DNA of 64,000 nt from Parabacteroides chongii (GCF_029581355.1 NZ_CP120849.1:900501-964500), one strand, 5' to 3'; positions 45,693 through 54,700 are shown, numbered from the stretch's first letter. The notes: generated by a model from the letters alone, not told the origin. Made by a program: numbers and translations.

Positions 45693-47222
45693 ATGAACAA
45701 TCAGTATATCCGGCTGCTTCTGGCAGTGATCCTTTTTGTAGTTACCTCCTGTTCGACTACACGCCAGTTACCCGTCCGCGAAACAGAAGGAAAAGACAAA
45801 CGGGAATTCAGGGGAGCCTGGATCCAGACAGCCTTTCAAGGAGAATATAAAGACATGACTCCGGCACAGATGCGGAAAGATTTTGTACGCAAGTTGAATT
45901 ACCTGCAATCCTGCGGTATCAACGCCATCATCTTCCAGGTCCGTCCCGAAGCGGACGCGTTCTATAAATCGGACATCGAACCCTGGAGCCGCTTCTATAC
46001 CGGCCAGCAGGGTCTCGCTCCTGCCGGCGATTTCGACGTGATGGAATTTCTGGTCAAGGAATGCCACAAACGGAATATGGAGTTTCATGCCTGGCTGAAC
46101 CCTTACCGTGCCAGTACGGCAGGCAACACCAGGTTTGCCGATTCGCATATCTACCACCAGCACCCGGAATGGTTCGTCACTTACAACAAACAGATCCTGT
46201 TCGACCCGGGACTGCCTCAGAACCGCGAGTTCATCTGCAAGGTGGTACGCGACATCGTCAGCCGTTACGACGTGGATGCCATCCATATGGACGACTATTT
46301 CTATCCGTATCCTGCTCCGGGAATGCCTTTCCCCGATGATAACAGTTTCCGAAAATACGGCCTGAACAAAGGATATACCGAAGCACAGCGAGGCGACTGG
46401 CGACGGGAGAATGTGAACACCCTGATCCGCGAACTGAAACGGACGATACTGCTGACCAAACCCTGGGTACGTTTCGGTATCAGCCCGTTCGGTATCTACC
46501 GAAACAAGAAAAGCACGCCCGACAATTCCGGCAGCAACACCAACGGCCTGCAGAACTACGACGACCTGTATGCAGATATCCTGCGTTGGGTTAGAGAAGG
46601 ATGGATCGACTATAACATGCCACAGATATACTGGGAGATAGGTCATACGGCAGCCGACTATATCACCCTGATCCAGTGGTGGAACAAGAACGCGACCCTC
46701 GAAGGTCCTCACCTGTATATCGGACAGGACGTGGCACGCACGATGAAGGCGGACCAGCTGACACGTAAAATGCTTTACGAACGCTCCTTGTCGAAAGTGA
46801 AAGGCAACTGCTTCTGGCCTGCCAACGAACTGCTGTGGAACAACAAAGGCGTGGCGGATAGCCTGAAAAGAAACTATCACCGTTATCCGGCACTGATCCC
46901 GGCTTATACCCATATGCATAACCGGGCACCGCAGGAGGTGAAGAAACTGAAAAAGGAATGGACCCCCGACGGTTACATGTTGCACTGGCAGGCAGAACAA
47001 AGTCCGACAAATCCGGAGCTTGCCTCCTACTTCGTCGTTTACCGGTTCGAGGACAAAGAACCGATCGACCTCAGCAACCCTGCCAAAATAGCAAAAATCA
47101 CCCGGAACACAAGATTTTTAATGCCTTATGACAACGGAAAGAAAAAATATCGCTATATTGTGACCGCCGTAGACCGTTTCCATAATGAAAGCGACGGTAA
47201 GAGTATAAAGGTAAAATTATAA
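45693..47222 (+). CDS. GHL10 family lipoprotein (putative glycoside hydrolase)
   Basis: The 509-residue lipoprotein (TSCS lipobox, Cys about 20) has a GHL10/DUF187 TIM-barrel. Family motifs are EFRGAWIQTAF near residue 37, IIFQVRPEADAFY near 75, WLNPYRAS near 130 and DAIHMDDYFYPYP near 190, where the conserved DD lies. The last about 100 residues look like a fibronectin type III-type module. GHL10 enzymes are thought to act on cell-wall or surface glycans; activity for this one is inferred only. The AraC gene follows 9 bp after its stop. Confidence 0.87.
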   Translation: MNNQYIRLLLAVILFVVTSCSTTRQLPVRETEGKDKREFRGAWIQTAFQGEYKDMTPAQMRKDFVRKLNYLQSCGINAIIFQVRPEADAFYKSDIEPWSRFYTGQQGLAPAGDFDVMEFLVKECHKRNMEFHAWLNPYRASTAGNTRFADSHIYHQHPEWFVTYNKQILFDPGLPQNREFICKVVRDIVSRYDVDAIHMDDYFYPYPAPGMPFPDDNSFRKYGLNKGYTEAQRGDWRRENVNTLIRELKRTILLTKPWVRFGISPFGIYRNKKSTPDNSGSNTNGLQNYDDLYADILRWVREGWIDYNMPQIYWEIGHTAADYITLIQWWNKNATLEGPHLYIGQDVARTMKADQLTRKMLYERSLSKVKGNCFWPANELLWNNKGVADSLKRNYHRYPALIPAYTHMHNRAPQEVKKLKKEWTPDGYMLHWQAEQSPTNPELASYFVVYRFEDKEPIDLSNPAKIAKITRNTRFLMPYDNGKKKYRYIVTAVDRFHNESDGKSIKVKL

Positions 47223-47231
47223 AGGGTGTCT

Positions 47232-48083
47232 ATGTTCTCTTCCGACCTGAGATATAGCAAATTCACAGATTGTGGCTCCTGTCCGGAATATAGGAAACAC
47301 ATCTTTAAATATCGTTCTTACCCCAAAGGGATCATCATTCCCCGGGAACGCTGCCTGCAGAATACATTGTATTTTCTGCTGAAAGGTAGCGTATGGGTCA
47401 ACAGCGAAGAACATCCCGACACCACTTTCCATGAAGGACAATTTATTCTGCAACCGATCGGTTCAAAAGTTGAATTCAAAATACTTGAAGCCACCGAATG
47501 TGTTCTCTATCTGTTCGAGCGACCGATCAATGTCTGCAATGAACGTTTTAGTAAAGGAGCAAGTATTGCAGAAACTTCACGTATTGAATCGATCGTGATG
47601 AATATGTGTCCGCCCCTGCGATACTTCGTAGAAGGCATACGAATGTATCTGAACGATGACTTGTTGTGTGCCGGTTTTCTGAATGCCAAACGGACAGAGC
47701 TAGTATACCTGCTCAACTGCTACTATACATTAAAAGAACTTGCCGCTTTCTACTCCCCGATCTACCGGTACAGCAAGAGTTTCCGTTATTTCGTTATGCA
47801 GAACTATATGAAAGCGAAAGACGTGGAAGCATTTGCACAGCTGGGAGGTTACAGTACGCCGACTTTCCGCCGCCTGTTCAAAGAGACTTTCGGCGAACCT
47901 GTTTACCAGTGGATGCTGAAAAAGAAATGCGAAGACATCCAGACTGACCTGACCACAACCGAAATGTCCATATCCGAGATCAGCTACAAATATGGTTTCG
48001 AATCCCTTTCCAACTTCTCCCATTTCTGCCGTGCCAATTTCGGCATGTCTCCCCGTGCCTTGCGGACGAAAAAAGAGGAATAA
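47232..48083 (+). CDS. AraC family transcriptional regulator
   Basis: I chose ATG 47232 (283 residues), preceded by AAAGGG, over a GTG two codons earlier. The N-terminal half is cupin-like (FLLKGSVWVNSEEHPDTTFHEGQFIL, in the region 40-70). The C-terminal half is a two-helix AraC domain: FAQLGGYSTPTFRRLFKETF near 195-215 and ISEISYKYGFESLSNFSHFC near 248-267, ending in the family GMSPRALR. Its position before the fimbrillin genes suggests it controls them; linkage to the upstream GHL10 gene may just be read-through. Confidence 0.9.
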   Translation: MFSSDLRYSKFTDCGSCPEYRKHIFKYRSYPKGIIIPRERCLQNTLYFLLKGSVWVNSEEHPDTTFHEGQFILQPIGSKVEFKILEATECVLYLFERPINVCNERFSKGASIAETSRIESIVMNMCPPLRYFVEGIRMYLNDDLLCAGFLNAKRTELVYLLNCYYTLKELAAFYSPIYRYSKSFRYFVMQNYMKAKDVEAFAQLGGYSTPTFRRLFKETFGEPVYQWMLKKKCEDIQTDLTTTEMSISEISYKYGFESLSNFSHFCRANFGMSPRALRTKKEE

Positions 48084-48161
48084 GCAGTAAAAATCAACAA
48101 CTCTCGCATTTTTTACAACTTATTGGATAGAAAAAGCAATTTTCAGCATGCTTTTTCCCGA

Positions 48162-48169
48162 TACATTTG
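48162..48169 (+). promoter_or_regulatory. -7 box for the fimbrial gene group
   Basis: TACATTTG fits TAnnTTTG 40 bp before the DUF5119 start. No clear -33 box is present, in keeping with possible AraC-dependent activation (inference). Confidence 0.5.
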
Positions 48170-48209
48170 CGTCATAAAGAAAAAGTAATTGAATTTCAAA
48201 GAATATCTG

Positions 48210-49127
48210 ATGATGATAATAAGAGGAGAAATAGGTTGCTCGTGCGGAATTGCCGCTTGCATATTAATGATCATTACATGCTTCATTAAATGCAGTACGA
48301 AGGAAGAGCCGGAACAGTCCTCCTACGGTTTTATCTCATATTCGCTGAAATGGGAACAGGCCTTGAGTGGTTATGAAAGCCCGAAGAAAGTACGTTACTG
48401 CTTTTATCCCATGGAAAAGGGTGCGATGACCCAGATCGAAGGCGATGCCGACGGCCTGAAGTTCACACTGCCACCGGATAAATACCGCTTACTGGTTTTC
48501 AATTGCGATGCCGACAATATCGAATTCCGCAACATGAACACCTACGAAACGGCAGAAGCATTCATCCCGGAGACGAAAGCAACGGGAACCCGAGCTTCAG
48601 TACGCACTCCTTTATATGGAATAGCCATCAACGAACTGGAAGTGGAAGCCAACGAAGGAACAAACAACGAACGTGAGTTCAAGATGGCTTCATTGATCCG
48701 CGAAGTAACGATCGACATCAAAGTCGACGGCATGGAGCACATAAAAGAGTGCAAAGGGGAACTGTCAGGGATACCTGCCGCCTTCAACCTGAGCAAACAA
48801 GAGATCGTACCGGATAAAACAACAACAGTAAACTTTGAAACGACGACTTCAGCGGAAGGAGTCAAAACCAATCTATTGATACTGGGAACTGCCCCCAAAA
48901 CAGGAGAAAAGCCGCCCGTCCTCCCCACCAACGAGGTAAAGCTGGATTTCACCCTCAATGACGGAAGTACCATCTCTTCCTCTCTCGACCTGGGAAACTC
49001 AATAGGCGAGGCGGAAGGCGACCATGTAAATGTAGACGTATCGGTAGCTGTAGAAAAGAATGTCACTTTCTCCGTAACAATCAAAAACTGGGAAGTATCT
49101 GCCGGCGACAACATGACCATCGAGTAA
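48210..49127 (+). CDS. DUF5119 family protein, fimbriae-associated
   Basis: ATG 48210 gives 305 residues; the TTG at 48189 is a weaker start. The N-terminus is a long hydrophobic signal with Cys near residue 28 (FIKCS), an imperfect lipobox. The mature part begins GFISYSLKWEQ and contains a beta-sandwich of the DUF5119 type, which occurs next to fimbrillins and resembles the Mfa2/FimB anchor class. It is the first gene after the AraC regulator and is 58 bp from the next fimbrillin-like gene. Confidence 0.75.
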   Translation: MMIIRGEIGCSCGIAACILMIITCFIKCSTKEEPEQSSYGFISYSLKWEQALSGYESPKKVRYCFYPMEKGAMTQIEGDADGLKFTLPPDKYRLLVFNCDADNIEFRNMNTYETAEAFIPETKATGTRASVRTPLYGIAINELEVEANEGTNNEREFKMASLIREVTIDIKVDGMEHIKECKGELSGIPAAFNLSKQEIVPDKTTTVNFETTTSAEGVKTNLLILGTAPKTGEKPPVLPTNEVKLDFTLNDGSTISSSLDLGNSIGEAEGDHVNVDVSVAVEKNVTFSVTIKNWEVSAGDNMTIE

Positions 49128-49185
49128 ATCGAGTAATTTAAATAATAAGCAATAATAAAGTTCAAACAATTTAATTTTTATAATT

Positions 49186-50154
49186 ATGAAAGCATTAGTA
49201 TTTAATATGTTAACCATTGCTGCAACATTTGCAGCAATGACCGCTTGTACAAGCGAGAGTGATCCGGTAGACGAAGTGAATCCGAAGGATGCAAAGGTGG
49301 AGATAAAGTTGAATGCAGGAGTAGGAAGTATTACCACCAAAGCCGCAATTGAAAGTGATGCAGATGGAAAACCGACATCTGAGGTAGCAAATGTATTTCT
49401 ATATAAACAAGAAAGCGATGCAGAATCTGTAGATTGGAGTACTGCTACAGAGCTTACTCCCATCAAAGTAAAAATACCAACCGATGGAACTATTGACTTC
49501 GATAGTAATATACAATATTACCCAGTTAATAATAACAAAGTTCATTTTGTTGGGGTTTATACAGGTCTAAGTACAGATCCTAAACTTGAGACCGGAAATG
49601 TAATGCCTATCACTATTACAGGAGCAGAAGATATACTATATGCTTCTTCTGTAAATGTAGGAACAAGATTAGCACCTGGTACTCAAAAAATAAGTTTCAA
49701 ACATAAACTTACTCAAATAAAATTCACCCTACAAAAAGCAGCAGGTGTTGCTGATAATATACAAATTACAACTATGAAAATCACAAAAGCCAGCAAAGCC
49801 GATATTCATAACACTTGTAATATGAACCTCGCAACAGGGGAATTAACAACATGGGCCGGAAGTATCACCGAAGGAATCATTATAAATAATACACCCTCGA
49901 CAGCTCTTACAGAAACTGCCTCTACTGCTACAGAAGGAGTTATGTTAGAACCCGATATTACATCAATCACAGTAGAGGTCTCTTCTTCAGCCTTCCCGAA
50001 TAACACATTAACAGCCACTATACCAGGCGTTTCTAGTGGTAAATTCTCTGCAGGCACAGCTTACACCATAGCACTAACAGTTAAAGCTCAAAGTATTAGT
50101 GGAAATGCTAGTATAAATGACTGGACTGAAGCAAGTGGTAGTGCTGATATCTAA
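49186..50154 (+). CDS. fimbrillin family lipoprotein
   Basis: The 322-residue lipoprotein (MTAC lipobox, Cys about 21) resembles the fimbrillin/Mfa-like group. It shows a VEIKLNAGVGSITTKA start typical of the precursor part with an early Thr-Thr-Lys site, then a two-domain beta-sandwich with KISFKHKLTQIKFTLQKA in the middle and ISGNASINDWTEASGSADI at the end. Such proteins are exported as lipoproteins and may be trimmed and polymerised into surface pili. Base composition falls in the later part (more AT than its neighbours). Confidence 0.85.
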   Translation: MKALVFNMLTIAATFAAMTACTSESDPVDEVNPKDAKVEIKLNAGVGSITTKAAIESDADGKPTSEVANVFLYKQESDAESVDWSTATELTPIKVKIPTDGTIDFDSNIQYYPVNNNKVHFVGVYTGLSTDPKLETGNVMPITITGAEDILYASSVNVGTRLAPGTQKISFKHKLTQIKFTLQKAAGVADNIQITTMKITKASKADIHNTCNMNLATGELTTWAGSITEGIIINNTPSTALTETASTATEGVMLEPDITSITVEVSSSAFPNNTLTATIPGVSSGKFSAGTAYTIALTVKAQSISGNASINDWTEASGSADI

Positions 50155-50183
50155 AACAGACTTATTTTAGTTTCCCGTGCGAC

Positions 50184-50270
50184 CGCAGATAATGCAGAAT
50201 ACGCAGATTTTCGCAGATCTATTTTATTAAATGGTCTGCGTAACTCTGCGCTCTGTCTGCGTATTCTGCG
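50184..50270. repeat. inverted GCAGAATACGCAGA-type repeat
   Basis: Perfect 14-bp arms (50194-50207 and 50256-50269) lie inside longer stretches made of CGCAGA and TCTGCG words. The element separates the two fimbrillin genes and could form a strong hairpin in their shared transcript. I recognise the word type as a common Bacteroidetes intergenic repeat. Confidence 0.8.
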
Positions 50271-50337
50271 TTCCTTAAACTTTTGGCACATCCTCTTCCT
50301 ACATATAGACAATCATCCTTTTAAACTGCAAGAATAA

Positions 50338-51234
50338 ATGAAACCCATTATTTATCTTATTACATTTCTCATTGTATTTTTAAGTTGCAATAACGGAAAC
50401 GAAAGAGACATTGCAGTTCTTGACAATACCGAAATACATTTCGGAGAGAAGATCATAACCTCCAAAACTCTTATTGAGGGAACGACATTACCCGAAAGTT
50501 CTCAAGTAGGTATTTTTAGTTGGGGGCACAAAATCAACGAGGACATCAGCAATACCAGCATACGTAAGGATTTAAACAACAAGCTTTATACCAAATCTTC
50601 CAATTCAGAACTAATCACTGACGCCCACGCTCATTACCCTGTGAACCCCGACACCTTACTCAACATTTACGCTTATCACCCTTATACCGAAGCAGCAACT
50701 ACCGCTCCTTTGAGTATCCCATTCGACCTAAAAAAACAAGACGATATCATGTGGGCAACCCCTGTACTGAATCTTAGTAAAACACAAGGAGATACCCCTG
50801 TCAATCTATCTTTCAACCATATCCTATCCGCCATCACTCTTAAATTCAAAAAAGCGGATGATATCAAGGAAGATATGATTCTACAAAGCATTTCGATGGA
50901 AAATTATCCCTCCACCATGCAGTTAAACGTACAAACCGGTAAGCTAAGCGCAGTCGCCTCAACAACACCTTACACGCTTATTGACAATCAGAGCGTAGCA
51001 ATGACACCGACCGAAGTAACAATCGTTACAAACCACCTTCTTTACCCGATAGAGAATCCTGTTTTCATCGTTCGAATGAGTGGCAAGGATTACCGCATCG
51101 AATCTAAAAAGGCGTTTGAAGGAGGAAAAAAACAAACCTACTCTTTCACCATACAGGCACAAAATATCAGCATCTCAGGCAGCATCACTCCCTGGCAGGA
51201 TGGCGGCACAAGCGACGAAACGGTTTATTTCTAA
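50338..51234 (+). CDS. fimbrillin family lipoprotein
   Basis: The 298-residue lipoprotein (FLSC lipobox, Cys near residue 17) is a second fimbrillin-like protein. VNLSFNHILSAITLKFKKADD in the middle and ISGSITPWQDGG at the end parallel the FKHKLTQIKF and INDWTEASG segments of the previous gene. It lies 183 bp downstream, with a hairpin repeat between. It may be a minor or tip subunit; the sequence alone does not decide. Confidence 0.8.
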   Translation: MKPIIYLITFLIVFLSCNNGNERDIAVLDNTEIHFGEKIITSKTLIEGTTLPESSQVGIFSWGHKINEDISNTSIRKDLNNKLYTKSSNSELITDAHAHYPVNPDTLLNIYAYHPYTEAATTAPLSIPFDLKKQDDIMWATPVLNLSKTQGDTPVNLSFNHILSAITLKFKKADDIKEDMILQSISMENYPSTMQLNVQTGKLSAVASTTPYTLIDNQSVAMTPTEVTIVTNHLLYPIENPVFIVRMSGKDYRIESKKAFEGGKKQTYSFTIQAQNISISGSITPWQDGGTSDETVYF

Positions 51235-51344
51235 ACGATTATTCTTATCCATTCAGAAATCACTATCAGTAGCTACACCGTCATATCCGATTAGGAGACT
51301 TTTATTATTACACGAAAAATGAGCCAATTAGCGTCGTTGTCTTG

Positions 51345-51555
51345 AAGGCTGTAAGCCTGACCCCAAATTAGCCCAGAGTTTTAACTCTAGGTATCAACAG
51401 GTTATTCTCTCGTTTTTTAAGTCCTGTAAGGACGAAACAAGGAATACAAACTTCTTGTAACGCCCTTACAGGGCTTAGGGGATAAAACGGGTAAGATATT
51501 GATACCCAGTGCTAAAACACTGGGGTAATTTGGCTCGCCCCGACGGGGCTCCTAG
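51345..51555. repeat. cluster of short palindromes
   Basis: Four small dyads occur in series: CCCAGAGTTTTAACTCTAGG, CCTGTAAGGACG matched by CGCCCTTACAGGGC, CCAGTGCTAAAACACTGG and CCCCGACGGGG. I recognise this group of words from other Bacteroidetes intergenic regions. No function can be given. Confidence 0.6.
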
Positions 51556-51654
51556 TTGCTATAATCATCATACATTAGCGAATTTGAGCAATACACCTTT
51601 CAAACAACTAGCGAATTTGAGAATATACCTTTCAACCATTCACCTTTTACATCC

Positions 51655-52250
51655 ATCCTTTGATTATTACCGTCTCACAGGTGAACAGTTGGGGTGAACG
51701 GTTTGATAAAAAGGTGAACGGTCACCTCTAAACCGTTCACCTTCTTATAAAACAGTTATCCGGGAACTCAAAACTATCTTTGCAAACGGGCAGCTCAAAA
51801 CTATTTTCGCACACGGACTACTCAAAACTATCTTTGCACACAGTATCTTTTACTATCAAACCTACTACCAACTAACTCAGTAGTCACGACTTACAGTTCC
51901 GCACACCACCATCGTCAAGCTTTGCGACCAAGGCCGTTAAGGTTTGCGACGTCGCTCATCAAGCTTAACGACGGTGGTCGTTAAGCAAAAAGATTATGAC
52001 CTTTGGCTTAGTCAGTCCGGACTTTCCATGTAGTGATCAATAACATACAGGCTAAACATAAGAAGCCCTAAAAAGACAGAGGTTCGTCTACTTTTTTACA
52101 TTTGCAGACAACCTATAACAGGATTTTCTTAATACACAGTCAACCAAAATCAGGACGAGATAGGTGAATGGTTTACGCCAACCGTTCACCTTTTTACGAA
52201 ACCGTTCACCCCGACTATTCACCCATCACTGTTTAATTATCAAAGGATGA
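51655..52250. repeat. 596-bp element with long inverted arms
   Basis: The left arm (51655-51741) and right arm (52163-52250) are imperfect reverse complements over about 87 bp, with long matching runs such as GGGGTGAACGGTTT and AAAAAGGTGAACGGT. Weaker matching extends some 30 bp further outward on both sides. They enclose 421 bp with no coding frame. The layout fits a non-autonomous (MITE-like) element or a very large hairpin. Confidence 0.7.
51767..51847. repeat. 27-bp tandem repeat, three copies
   Basis: Copies begin at 51767, 51794 and 51821, exactly 27 bp apart, each starting CTCAAAACTAT. The first and third contain TATCTTTG, a TAnnTTTG match. The copies are imperfect after the first 17 bp. 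Confidence 0.8.
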
Positions 52251-52297
52251 TTGCGAAAAGGTGAACGATGAACGGTTAAATGCAGTTTTACTATGTA

Positions 52298-52828
52298 TTA
52301 TTCAGCCATCTGAATATAAAAATGATCGGTCAGGACATTCGTATACGTCTGAACCGGAATATCATCATAATTATTCAACTCACCGATAAGAATCAGTTCA
52401 GCGTCTTCCATCCATGGCTGGAAAGAAATCACTTTCTTATAGTTGACCTCCTGCAATAAGGACGGATTACTTTTCAGAACCACATAAGCCTCTCCGTCAG
52501 CCACCCGTTTTCCCTCAAAAGCGATGGTACGCTCATACATCTTTTGCTTGTTCGCCCCATTAATACGGACAGGTGCAAAACGGAACGAATGATTGCCGTT
52601 ACGCAATACCGGAGTCAACACCAACGTCTGATAACGCCCTACCGACAAACCGCTCAGCAAAAGATCCATATCCAGTTTCAACTGGCCGTTCTCTACCTCA
52701 GCCTTGTTCTGCTTGATATTGACGAAACCATTGTAAACAGTAGCCTGCGCTTGCGTCTGCGACAGCAACCGGACAGGACACAGCTGCATGATCAACAGAA
52801 AAAGAAATATATAGACCGGAGTTTTCAT
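52298..52828 (-). CDS. DUF3868 family protein, fimbriae-associated
   Basis: The 176-residue protein has a signal peptide (cleavage near residue 27) and a beta-rich mature part. It resembles DUF3868 proteins found in Bacteroidales fimbrial loci. No catalytic motif is visible. It is 7 bp downstream of the DUF3575 gene on the same strand, so the two form a pair, opposite in direction to the fimbrillin genes. Confidence 0.72.
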   Translation of the reverse strand: MKTPVYIFLFLLIMQLCPVRLLSQTQAQATVYNGFVNIKQNKAEVENGQLKLDMDLLLSGLSVGRYQTLVLTPVLRNGNHSFRFAPVRINGANKQKMYERTIAFEGKRVADGEAYVVLKSNPSLLQEVNYKKVISFQPWMEDAELILIGELNNYDDIPVQTYTNVLTDHFYIQMAE

Positions 52829-52835
52829 CGTTCAC

Positions 52836-53396
52836 TTATTTAATTATATATACAATACTAACACCGAGTTTGGTCGGTCCGAAGTAGTCATTACGGTATT
52901 TATAGGCAGTCTCGCCATTGGAAGGATACGCCGATTTGTCGTATTCGAAATGTACAAAACCGACTCCCGCAGAAAATTCAATGTTCCAATGCGGAGAAAG
53001 GTACAACTGATACCCATAAGAAATACCACCGCCATAGCCGTTGCCGTTGTAGGCAAATTTCTTTTTCATCACCGACATGAAGTTTGAATTCGAGATATCG
53101 TAATCGATATAAATACCATGAACACCGAAGTAATGCCCGTTAAACTTTTCGTGTAACCAATAACGGGCCTCGGGCTGCACCATCCAATGTTGCCATGACT
53201 TGTCACTCGCGATATCCCACCCGTTATAATTTCCGGAGATATCCAATGACCAATGTCGGCTGAAAGCCACTTCGGCACCCAAATTCACTGTTGCAGTTGC
53301 ATCATACAGGATATTAGACTTGACAGCCACGGTCTGAGCCTTCATTCCCCCACCGAAACAACACAAAAGCAATGCGATGAACAGTATCTTTTTCAT
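52836..53396 (-). CDS. DUF3575 family outer-membrane beta-barrel protein
   Basis: ATG 53396 gives 186 residues; the open frame reaches 53438 but then covers the promoter. The signal peptide (MKKILFIALLLCC) ends near residue 20. The mature protein has alternating aromatic beta-strands and the DUF3575 pattern VKSNILYDATATVNLGAEVAFSRHWSLD near 26-53, followed by Tyr- and Gly-rich strands. It probably forms a small barrel that works with the DUF3868 lipoprotein-like partner. A -7 box on the minus strand is at 53440-53447. Confidence 0.82.
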   Translation of the reverse strand: MKKILFIALLLCCFGGGMKAQTVAVKSNILYDATATVNLGAEVAFSRHWSLDISGNYNGWDIASDKSWQHWMVQPEARYWLHEKFNGHYFGVHGIYIDYDISNSNFMSVMKKKFAYNGNGYGGGISYGYQLYLSPHWNIEFSAGVGFVHFEYDKSAYPSNGETAYKYRNDYFGPTKLGVSIVYIIK

Positions 53397-53439
53397 ATTC
53401 GTTTCTTTTTCTCTACATGCTTTAAAATCAATTAGCACA

Positions 53440-53447
53440 CAAAGATA
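53440..53447 (-). promoter_or_regulatory. -7 box for DUF3575-DUF3868
   Basis: CAAAGATA on the plus strand reads TATCTTTG on the minus strand, 44 bp before ATG 53396. Confidence 0.5.
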
Positions 53448-53490
53448 GAAATAAAGAAATATAAATCATTAGATGCAAACAAATTATACG

Positions 53491-53498
53491 TAACTTTG
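53491..53498 (+). promoter_or_regulatory. -7 box for the clostripain-like gene
   Basis: TAACTTTG lies 19 bp before ATG 53517, giving a very short leader. Confidence 0.55.
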
Positions 53499-53516
53499 CA
53501 ATGAAATAAACAAGAC

Positions 53517-54650
53517 ATGAAAATCAAATTTATCATTTATAGTATTCTCTGTGCTTTCTTGCTGGCTAGTTGCGAAAAAGAGGAGATCGATCATCCGACA
53601 GGAACACCAAAACGTACGGTACTCGCCTATATGGTTGCCAGTAATCTGGGAGGCTATCTTCGCGCCAATATCACCAAAATGATGACCGTAGCCTCCAACA
53701 AAGAACTGAACGGAGGAAATTTGGTTGTCTATTATTCGGAAAATAAAAGCAATTCTTACCTGTTCCAGATAAAAGAAGACAAGAACGGAACAATAGTCAC
53801 GGACACGATTCGTTTTTATGAAAATCAAAGTGCTATCTCACCGGAGACTATGCATAATGTGATTCAGGAGGTGACCGAATTGTTTCCTGCTGAAAGTTAC
53901 GGCTTCATTTTATCCAGTCATGGTACATCCTGGTTACCCGGCAATTACAGTTCCTTGCGTTCTTTTGGCGAAGAGAACAAGAAATACATGGAAATAACAG
54001 AGATAAACGAAGCTTTGGAAGGTTTTCATTTCGACTTTATGCTGTTCGATGCCTGTTATATGAGCGGCATTGAATGTGCATATGAGCTGAAAGACAAAAC
54101 GGATTATTTTCTCGGATCGCCAACGGAAGTGCTTGCCCGCGGATTTCCTTATGAGAATTTCCTGCCTGCCTTATTTAAGGAAGAAGCCGACCTGGAGATG
54201 GTTGCCAAAAGTTTCTATGACTACTACAACAATAACAGCGGCGGACCATATGGTACGGTTTCTCTGATCAAGTCCAGCGAACTGGACGAGCTGGCTTCGG
54301 TTGTCAACGAGATATTGAAAGACAAAACGGAAGAGGATATTTATGCATTGCCTTTGTCGGAAATGCAGATACTGGAATATCTGACGGCAAGCAAGCCGCA
54401 TATGCTTTATGATTTCGATGATTTTATCCGACATCTGGCTAATAACGAACAGTACGAGCGCTTCAATGCCTGCATGGAGAAAGCTGTTGTCAGTAAATAT
54501 ACCACTCCTTATTCCTATTATGCTGCATTGTATGGAGCGAAGAAAATCGAGCATTATTCCGGTCTGTCTGTCTTCGTTCCCCAACCGTCTCTGACAAAGT
54601 TAGCCGATTGGTATAAACAGCTGGCGTGGTATAAAGCCGTTTATGAATAA
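53517..54650 (+). CDS. clostripain-like cysteine peptidase lipoprotein (family C11)
   Basis: The 377-residue lipoprotein (LASC lipobox, Cys near residue 19) has the C11 catalytic dyad: H135 in SSHGTSW and C180 in FDACYMSG. The VLAYMVASNLGG segment near 38-49 is also typical. C11 peptidases cleave after basic residues and often mature by self-cleavage. Relatives sit near fimbrial genes in other Bacteroidales, so a role in surface-protein maturation is plausible but not shown. Confidence 0.88.
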   Translation: MKIKFIIYSILCAFLLASCEKEEIDHPTGTPKRTVLAYMVASNLGGYLRANITKMMTVASNKELNGGNLVVYYSENKSNSYLFQIKEDKNGTIVTDTIRFYENQSAISPETMHNVIQEVTELFPAESYGFILSSHGTSWLPGNYSSLRSFGEENKKYMEITEINEALEGFHFDFMLFDACYMSGIECAYELKDKTDYFLGSPTEVLARGFPYENFLPALFKEEADLEMVAKSFYDYYNNNSGGPYGTVSLIKSSELDELASVVNEILKDKTEEDIYALPLSEMQILEYLTASKPHMLYDFDDFIRHLANNEQYERFNACMEKAVVSKYTTPYSYYAALYGAKKIEHYSGLSVFVPQPSLTKLADWYKQLAWYKAVYE

Positions 54651-54658
54651 AAAATTAA

Positions 54659-54686
54659 CCAGTTCTCGTGACAGTACGGGAACTGG
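54659..54686. terminator. hairpin terminator between convergent genes
   Basis: An 11-bp stem (CCAGTTCTCGT/ACGGGAACTGG, with one G-U pair) separates the peptidase gene from the small unknown gene. The minus strand continues with a T-rich run, so it fits best as a terminator for that strand. Confidence 0.75.
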
Positions 54687-54700
54687 CTAATTTCATCTTA

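Larger units (their letters stand above)
51235..52297. other. gene-free 1.06-kb repeat-rich region
   Basis: No gene is supported. From left to right it holds several short palindromic words (about 51345-51555, such as CCCTGTAAGG and CCAGTGCTAAAACACTGG), a direct repeat of TAGCGAATTTGAG (about 51575-51640), long inverted arms (51655-51741 and 52163-52250), a 27-bp tandem repeat (51767-51847) and an inverted repeat at 51905-51978. It lies between convergent genes. Confidence 0.75.

Noticed and set aside
45768..47000. 410-codon open frame opposite the GHL10 gene
   Set aside because: It is entirely antisense to a well-supported lipoprotein gene, has no recognisable domains and no promoter.
51767..51847. 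27-bp repeats as a CRISPR array
   Set aside because: The period of 27 bp leaves no room for spacers, the copies are imperfect and there are no cas genes.
51655..52250. Long inverted arms as a fourth invertible promoter
   Set aside because: They lie between the 3' ends of convergent genes, lack the AACGTTCC core, and the arms are imperfect.
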